Source: Bacteroidota bacterium (GTDB taxonomy: Bacteria; Bacteroidota; Ignavibacteria; UBA10030; UBA8401). Taken from it: 64,000 nt of DNA. The DNA is taken from the NCBI GenBank assembly GCA_041658205.1, contig JBBAAO010000001.1:992001-1056000 (forward strand). The letters are read 5' to 3'. The notes below the pieces were generated by a model. That model was not told where the DNA came from and ran no database searches. It worked only from the letters and a program-made list of their open reading frames with translations. The position numbers and the translations under genes were made by a program. Below are positions 58,740-64,000 of the stretch, one piece after another (the stretch's first letter is position 1; each line of letters starts with the position of its first letter).

Positions 58740-60656
58740 CTATTCTTCCAATGTTGAAATATCTCCCTCGCTTAATCCTTGAGCTCGTGCTTTCAACAAA
58801 CGCCGCATAATTTTCCCGCTCCGTGTCTTTGGCAATGTCGTCACAAACTCAATCTTCTCCGGTTTTGCAATTGGTCCAAGTTCATGGGAAATGTGTTTTC
58901 GAAGATCTTCTATGAGTGCATCATTCCCTTCGTTTCCCGCTTTCAATATTAGATAGGCATGAATTGCCATTCCTTTCAGCTCATGCGGTAGTCCAATAAC
59001 AGCGGCTTCAGCAACCGCGTGATGCGTTATGAATGCCGATTCAATTTCTGCTGTTCCCAAGCGGTAACCACTAACTTTAATGACGTCGTCTACTCGACCA
59101 ATAACCCAGAAATATCCGTCACTGTCTTTTCGGGCGGAGTCGCCGGCAAAATAAAATCCGGGATAAGTGCTCCAATAAGTACTGACATATCGTTCCGGAT
59201 CTTTAAAGATGGTTCGCATCATTGCCGGCCATGGATTTTTTAGGATGAGAAATCCTTCTTCACCAACGGCAACAGGTTTCCCTTCAGCATTGACAACATC
59301 AGCGTCGATGCCGGGGAATGGTTTTGTGGCAGAACCCGGTTTCAATGGTTGCGCAGGCATCGGTGCCATCATAAACATTCCCGTCTCCGTTTGCCACCAT
59401 GTATCCATAATTGGACATTTTTCTTTTCCGATAATTTTGTGGAACCATCGCCACGCCTCGGGATTGATCGGTTCGCCGACGCTGCCGAGTAGTCGAAGGG
59501 AAGAGAGATCATGTCGATTTGCCCATGATTGACCAAAACGCATTAATCCACGAATGGCAGTCGGTGTAGAATAAAAAATTGTAACTCCATATTTTTCGAT
59601 AATAGACCACCAGCGGTCTGGATAAGGATAAGTCGGCGCCCCTTCATACATGATGGATGTTGCACCGGCAATTAATGGTCCATAAACAATGTATGAGTGT
59701 CCTGTAATCCATCCCGGATCAGCCGTACACCACCAGCGATCTTCTTCTTTTAAATCGAACACATCTTTAATAGTTGCATTAATTCCAACGGAGTAACCGC
59801 CGTGTGTGTGAAGAATAGCTTTTGGCTTTCCAGTAGTTCCGGAAGTATAAAGAATGAAGAGGGGATCTTCTGCATCCATTACTTCGGTCTCACATTTCAA
59901 ACCGTTTTTTGACATTGGCATCGTCATCAGTTCGTGATACCAAAAATCACGTCCCTGTTCCATCGTCACATCAATGCCGAGATGTTTAATGACGACGACA
60001 TTTTCCGGAGCTCCTGAACGCTTTAAAGCTTCATCCACAATTTTTTTCAGTTCAATTTTTTTTCCGTTCATATTTCCGCCGTCGGCGGTGATGACAACTT
60101 TCGATCCACTATCTTCAATACGCCCATGAAGTGCTTCCACGGAAAATCCTCCGTACACAACTGAATGGACTGCGCCGATTTTTGCTGTAGCAAGCATGGC
60201 AATTACCGTCTCGGGGATTCTCGGCATGTAGATGGTGACAAGATCGCCTTTAACAACACCCATACTTTTGAGAACATTGGCAAATTTGCAGACTTCTCGA
60301 TTCATGGCATGATAGGAAAACGAACGAACTTCACCTTTTTCGCTTTCCCAAATCAATGCAAGTTTATTGCGTCGCCACGATTTCACATGTCGGTCCAAAG
60401 CATTCAAAACAATATTTGTTTTCCCACCCGTAAACCATTTGAAAAATGGTTTGTTTGAATCATCCAAGACAGTATCCCACTTTTTATACCACTCAAGTTC
60501 TTCCGCCCGTTTTGCCCAATAGGCTTTTATATCTTTTGCTGCTTCTTTGCGGACGGCTTCAGGATCTTTTACATTTGCTTGAGCGATGATGTCAGGGGAT
60601 GGGTAGTAGATTTCATCTTTTGCGGGATTGACCTGCGCATTTTTTGTTTCCGACAT
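58740..60656 (-). CDS. acs: Acetyl-CoA synthetase (AMP-forming)
   Basis: 638 residues, ATG 60656 with GGAG six bases upstream. It activates acetate to acetyl-CoA through acetyl-AMP. Signatures: the P-loop-like YTSGTTGKPKAILHTHGGY, DTWWQTETGMFM, YFAGDSARKDSDGYFWVIGRVDDVIKVSGYRLGTAEIES, and the C-terminal catalytic/acetylated Lys in PKTRSGKIMRRLL. The hinge has SGYRLG where Acs usually has SGHRLG. A propionate-activating relative is possible, but length and motifs fit Acs. It has its own promoter. Confidence 0.94.
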   Translation of the reverse strand: MSETKNAQVNPAKDEIYYPSPDIIAQANVKDPEAVRKEAAKDIKAYWAKRAEELEWYKKWDTVLDDSNKPFFKWFTGGKTNIVLNALDRHVKSWRRNKLALIWESEKGEVRSFSYHAMNREVCKFANVLKSMGVVKGDLVTIYMPRIPETVIAMLATAKIGAVHSVVYGGFSVEALHGRIEDSGSKVVITADGGNMNGKKIELKKIVDEALKRSGAPENVVVIKHLGIDVTMEQGRDFWYHELMTMPMSKNGLKCETEVMDAEDPLFILYTSGTTGKPKAILHTHGGYSVGINATIKDVFDLKEEDRWWCTADPGWITGHSYIVYGPLIAGATSIMYEGAPTYPYPDRWWSIIEKYGVTIFYSTPTAIRGLMRFGQSWANRHDLSSLRLLGSVGEPINPEAWRWFHKIIGKEKCPIMDTWWQTETGMFMMAPMPAQPLKPGSATKPFPGIDADVVNAEGKPVAVGEEGFLILKNPWPAMMRTIFKDPERYVSTYWSTYPGFYFAGDSARKDSDGYFWVIGRVDDVIKVSGYRLGTAEIESAFITHHAVAEAAVIGLPHELKGMAIHAYLILKAGNEGNDALIEDLRKHISHELGPIAKPEKIEFVTTLPKTRSGKIMRRLLKARAQGLSEGDISTLEE

Positions 60657-60708
60657 TGTAATACTCCTTCAAAAAAGTCTCATTGATGTTTGTGGGAGAA
60701 TGTTCGAA

Positions 60709-60737
60709 ATAGTACAGAAGATACATGATTTATGCAA
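60709..60737 (-). promoter_or_regulatory. Sigma-70-like promoter of acs
   Basis: On the minus strand TTGCAT (60737-60732) and TACTAT (60714-60709) are exactly 17 bases apart, 53 bases before the acs ATG. Confidence 0.55.
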
Positions 60738-60786
60738 GGGATTTTGTGTGAAAGAGATTGCTCAAAAAACAAACGATACCAATAGA

Positions 60787-60808
60787 GAATGCAACGACCA
60801 TTGCATTC
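60787..60808. promoter_or_regulatory. 22-bp palindrome upstream of the sensor kinase gene
   Basis: GAATGCAA (60787-60794) and TTGCATTC (60801-60808) pair perfectly around CGACCA. It lies 42 bases before ATG 60851 in the acs/kinase divergent gap and about 50 bases behind the acs -35 box. The lack of a T-run argues against a terminator. Confidence 0.45.
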
Positions 60809-60850
60809 ACCGATGTTGCTGTATTCCTTCACTCCTTGTATATTCTTTGT

Positions 60851-63800
60851 ATGCAGAAAACAGTAATCCTCATTTTTTTTCTCTTTCAATTCATTACGCC
60901 GCAACAACTTCAATTTCAACGATTGGGATTAAGCGATGGTCTACCTCAGAGCACAGTCAGTGACATTGTGCAGGATAAAGAGGGTTTCTTATGGCTGGCG
61001 ACATGGGATGGCCTTGTTCGGTATGACGGATACAATTTTGTTACGTATCGGAGTGATCCAAACGATTCAACAACACTATCAAACAACAATGTCCGCGCTT
61101 TGTTCTACGATTCGTCAGGTTTTCTCTGGGCAATGACGCAGCTTGGATTGAATCGATTTCATCCGCGCACTGGTGAGGTGAAACAATTCCTACCCGATTC
61201 TTTAGATCAATTTTCGATGCCGTCGTTGAATATTTATTCAATGGTGCAACGAAACGATGGAAAAATATTCGTTGGTTCCAATGACGGTTTTGGAATCTAT
61301 GATACAACAAGTGAACAATTCACAAACTATGTTCTTCCAAGCGTCAACACTTCTTTGGGTAATAAATTGACCATTCATGGAATACTCATTGAATCTGATG
61401 ACATCTTGTGGATGGGGTCTCTGGATGGTTTACTTCGATATCATCTTCGTTTTAATACAGTTGAGCGGTATCCCTATACCGATACCAACGGGAAACAATT
61501 TGGTGTTTTTGAACCAATTCGGGATACGCAAGGGAAATTTTGGTGTGTTTCTTCGAACGATAAAGTAGTGGTTTTTGATCCTGTGGGGAAAAATTATTTA
61601 GAACCCACCTACAAAAATTCATTTCTTCGCTGTGAATATAATGTACATCAAAGCCACCTCGATCGGGATAGTTCGTTATGGTTTACATCGTACGAAAAAT
61701 TAATGCATGTCAAAAAATATGCTCAGGTTTCTCGTTCAAAAATAGTAATTCAAGAATACGAAGAGTTTCGACACGATCCGATCAATAGTAAAAGCCTGAA
61801 TGCAGTTTCATTACTCTCATTTCGAAAAGATCAATCAGGAGTTATTTGGGTTGGAACTTCTTCCGGGTTGAATAAATCTATTCCTCAAAGGAAAAAGTTT
61901 GTTTCATTTGGCTCCACGCAACAAAAGATCCCATCATTGACAAACGGGGAAATAATTACATTGCTTCAATCCGGGGAGGATACATTATGGATTGGAACCC
62001 GCGAAGGAGTATTTCTTTTAGGAAGAACACAGAATACCTATACCGTATTGGGAAAATATTTTAATATTCCTAAAACAACAATTTATTCACTCTTTAAGGA
62101 TAATGAAGGAAAATTATTGGCAGGTACTCGGGATGGATTGTATGTGTGGAATACACGTTTGAAACAGTTTGAGTATAAAAATATTCAACCGACGTCATCA
62201 ATCTATCATTGGCGCATCTATTCCTTCCTCGAGATGGATAGTACCTTATGGATCGGTTCAAGTGATGGATTTTTTAAATCGATCGGCAAAACATACGAAC
62301 GCTTTGAACCAATCCCGTTCGATACTTCATTGTCAAAAATATTTCCAGTGCTTCATCTTGTCAAAGGTAGTACAGCTCACTCAATTATCGTATGCACTAA
62401 TGGGAGGGGAATATTTCGATATGATACACAAAAACGAATGTTTGTCCGCCACTATCAATACAGCAAAGGGAATACTCAATCGCTCAGCAATTCGATTGTG
62501 ATGCATGCGTATGAAGATCCCAATCATACATTATGGGCTGCCACATATGGAGGTGGACTGGATAAGATCGAAGAAATCGATGGAAAAAGTTCTTACACCC
62601 ATTATCAAGAAAAGGAGGGCTTAATCAACAATAATCTATATTGTGTTTTGCCGGATTTGTATGGGGATTTATGGATGAGCAGCAATAAGGGAATTTCTAA
62701 ATTTGAAGTGCGTACGGAAACCTTTTATAACTACACTCATCAAGATGGACTACCCTCGAACGAGTTTAATCAAAATGCATTTTATCTCCACCAAACGGGA
62801 AAAATGTTTTTTGGAGGAGTTTCTGGATTTGTTGAATTTTATCCATCGCAGATTGAAGAAAATACGATTGTTCCGCACATAGCCATTACGGATTTTAGGA
62901 TATTTGAAAAACCGCGAAATGAACTTCTTGAACACAACACAATCGTACTGCCGTATAATGAAAACTATTTATCATTTGAATTTGCTTCGTTGTGTTTTGA
63001 ATCCCCGCAAAAGAACCGTTACGCGTATCGTCTACTCGGTATTACCGACCAATGGACTTATACCGATGTTCGTAGATATGCTAGTTTTGCCAATCTTGAT
63101 CCGGGTGAATATGTTTTTCAAGTGAAAGGAACGAATAATGATGGAATCTGGAATGAAACAGGAACATCGATCAACATTCGTATCTTACCACCATGGTGGG
63201 GAACAGTGTTATTTCGAGGAGCTTCAGTATTTCTTTTTGTTAGTTTGATCATTGGTGGTGTTTGGTATACTTCGAAACGAAAATTTCAACGAAGTATTGT
63301 TGAATTACAACAGCAGAAGGCGATTCTTGAGGAACGCCAACGGACCCGTGAACAAATTGCACGCGATTTGCACGACGATGTTGCCACGACAATTAGTAGT
63401 ATTTCTCTCTATGCCGAAATGGTACATCATCGATCGAGAAAAAAACGTAGTGATCTTGTAGATGCAGTCGAAAAAATTTCTACTCTTTCTTCTGATGCAA
63501 AACAAGCGATGGAAGAAGTTGTATGGTCTTTATCGCCGCAACATGATACTTTAAATAATCTTGTTGATAGAATTGGCGATCTTGCCGCTCAATGGTGTGC
63601 TGACCATTCCTTACAATGTCATCTGGCATTTTGTATTATTCCCCCAAATATCATGATCTCAGAAGAAATACGTAAAAACGTTTATCTTATCTTTAAAGAG
63701 GCGGTGAACAATATAATCAAACATTCAAATGCCTCGTCTATAGAATTGATCTCTTGGTATGAGCAGGAGTTCTTTTATCTAACCATTCGTGACAATGGGA

Positions 63801-63967
63801 AAGGAATGGGTGGAGAAAGCATAAAAAAGAATACGGTCGGCGGCAATGGACTGCTGAATATGGAAACAAGAGCTAAAACTATCGGCGCAGAATTCACTGT
63901 TGAATCGAAAAAAAATAAAGGGACAAGTATCTCCGTGAAAGTAAAAATAGCGCAGTTGCGTCATTGA
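60851..63967 (+). CDS. Regulator-propeller sensor histidine kinase (HisKA_3 type)
   Basis: 1038 residues from ATG 60851 (MQKTVILIFFLFQF, a signal peptide); the frame extends to 60758 but that part covers the operator-like palindrome. Residues ~25-690 contain many Reg_prop repeats (pattern D..GFLWLATWDGL, G..WIGT..G) forming two periplasmic beta-propellers, then a Y_Y_Y domain (~700-780). A membrane segment lies at ~786-808. The kinase core follows: QIARDLHDDVATTISSISL with the phospho-accepting His841, the N box EAVNNIIKHSNA, and G boxes DNGKGMGG and GGNGLLNM. It probably senses polysaccharides or other surface ligands. The partner response regulator is expected just beyond the window. Confidence 0.92.
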   Translation: MQKTVILIFFLFQFITPQQLQFQRLGLSDGLPQSTVSDIVQDKEGFLWLATWDGLVRYDGYNFVTYRSDPNDSTTLSNNNVRALFYDSSGFLWAMTQLGLNRFHPRTGEVKQFLPDSLDQFSMPSLNIYSMVQRNDGKIFVGSNDGFGIYDTTSEQFTNYVLPSVNTSLGNKLTIHGILIESDDILWMGSLDGLLRYHLRFNTVERYPYTDTNGKQFGVFEPIRDTQGKFWCVSSNDKVVVFDPVGKNYLEPTYKNSFLRCEYNVHQSHLDRDSSLWFTSYEKLMHVKKYAQVSRSKIVIQEYEEFRHDPINSKSLNAVSLLSFRKDQSGVIWVGTSSGLNKSIPQRKKFVSFGSTQQKIPSLTNGEIITLLQSGEDTLWIGTREGVFLLGRTQNTYTVLGKYFNIPKTTIYSLFKDNEGKLLAGTRDGLYVWNTRLKQFEYKNIQPTSSIYHWRIYSFLEMDSTLWIGSSDGFFKSIGKTYERFEPIPFDTSLSKIFPVLHLVKGSTAHSIIVCTNGRGIFRYDTQKRMFVRHYQYSKGNTQSLSNSIVMHAYEDPNHTLWAATYGGGLDKIEEIDGKSSYTHYQEKEGLINNNLYCVLPDLYGDLWMSSNKGISKFEVRTETFYNYTHQDGLPSNEFNQNAFYLHQTGKMFFGGVSGFVEFYPSQIEENTIVPHIAITDFRIFEKPRNELLEHNTIVLPYNENYLSFEFASLCFESPQKNRYAYRLLGITDQWTYTDVRRYASFANLDPGEYVFQVKGTNNDGIWNETGTSINIRILPPWWGTVLFRGASVFLFVSLIIGGVWYTSKRKFQRSIVELQQQKAILEERQRTREQIARDLHDDVATTISSISLYAEMVHHRSRKKRSDLVDAVEKISTLSSDAKQAMEEVVWSLSPQHDTLNNLVDRIGDLAAQWCADHSLQCHLAFCIIPPNIMISEEIRKNVYLIFKEAVNNIIKHSNASSIELISWYEQEFFYLTIRDNGKGMGGESIKKNTVGGNGLLNMETRAKTIGAEFTVESKKNKGTSISVKVKIAQLRH

Positions 63968-64000
63968 TTCTGCGAAGACTCAGCGACATATTAACAAACA

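Overview
The window is a contiguous, gene-dense chromosomal stretch of about 50 protein genes with short or overlapping junctions. I saw no rRNA, tRNA, CRISPR array, insertion sequence or prophage. Several features point to the Bacteroidota/Ignavibacteriota (FCB) lineage, most plausibly an Ignavibacteria-like bacterium. Two exported proteins end in type IX secretion (T9SS) sorting domains. There is a GWxTD-domain protein, a two-component 'regulator propeller' sensor kinase, a futalosine-type menaquinone pathway and a two-subunit 2-oxoacid:ferredoxin oxidoreductase. Two promoters match the Bacteroidetes pattern (TTTG/TTG, about 19-20 bp, TAnnTTTG). Others look sigma-70-like (TTGnnn, 17 bp, TATAAT). 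The lineage is inferred from gene content, not from a marker-gene tree.

Layout. 1-5.9 kb (+): cell-surface genes (end of an M6-like secreted peptidase with T9SS tail, a peptidase/beta-propeller/outer-membrane-barrel protein, a DUF5683-like membrane protein). 6-8.4 kb (-): LptG/LptF lipopolysaccharide exporter permeases. 8.5-16.6 kb (+): membrane-anchored diheme cytochrome c, Gfo/Idh/MocA oxidoreductase, 6-phosphofructokinase, Aat, PurC, a SurA-like prolyl isomerase, and Fe-S carriers Mrp and NifU-like. 16.8-19.3 kb (+): a secreted DUF3160 protein behind a Bacteroidetes-type promoter containing a palindrome. 19.5-31.2 kb (-): FtsE, PdxA and GWxTD protein; beta-CASP nuclease; TlpA-like and redoxin proteins; thioesterase; leucyl aminopeptidase; NrnA-like phosphoesterase; KorA/KorB. 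31.7-33.2 kb (-): a heme-motif sensor kinase lacking its catalytic His. 33.4-34.3 kb (+): pirin. 34.4-40.6 kb (-): arginine genes argC-J-B-F-R-G with ARG-box-like sites.

40.9-44 kb (+): YchF, a zinc-ribbon/DUF2007-like protein and a phosphohexomutase. 44.1-51.2 kb (-): the menaquinone cluster, in transcription order UbiA-type prenyltransferase, UbiX, UbiD, an MqnE-MqnA fusion, a TIR-like-domain protein, a terminator, then MqnC. 51.3-52.6 kb (-): an M48 membrane protease. 52.8-55.7 kb (+): NAD-type isocitrate dehydrogenase, DusB and a LysE-type exporter. 55.7-56.2 kb: a MITE/REP-like composite element. 56.2-58.6 kb (+): an ABC transporter. 58.7-60.7 kb (-): acetyl-CoA synthetase. 60.9-64 kb (+): a large one-piece sensor kinase.

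Together these suggest a menaquinone-respiring heterotroph with a Gram-negative LPS outer membrane. Ferredoxin-linked 2-oxoacid oxidation, isocitrate dehydrogenase and acetate activation feed central metabolism, and arginine synthesis uses the acetyl-recycling ArgJ route under ArgR control. The observations most worth following are the TIR-like protein embedded in the menaquinone operon, the MqnE-MqnA fusion, the heme-motif pseudo-kinase, and several intrinsic-terminator hairpins that sit directly on the start region of the next gene.
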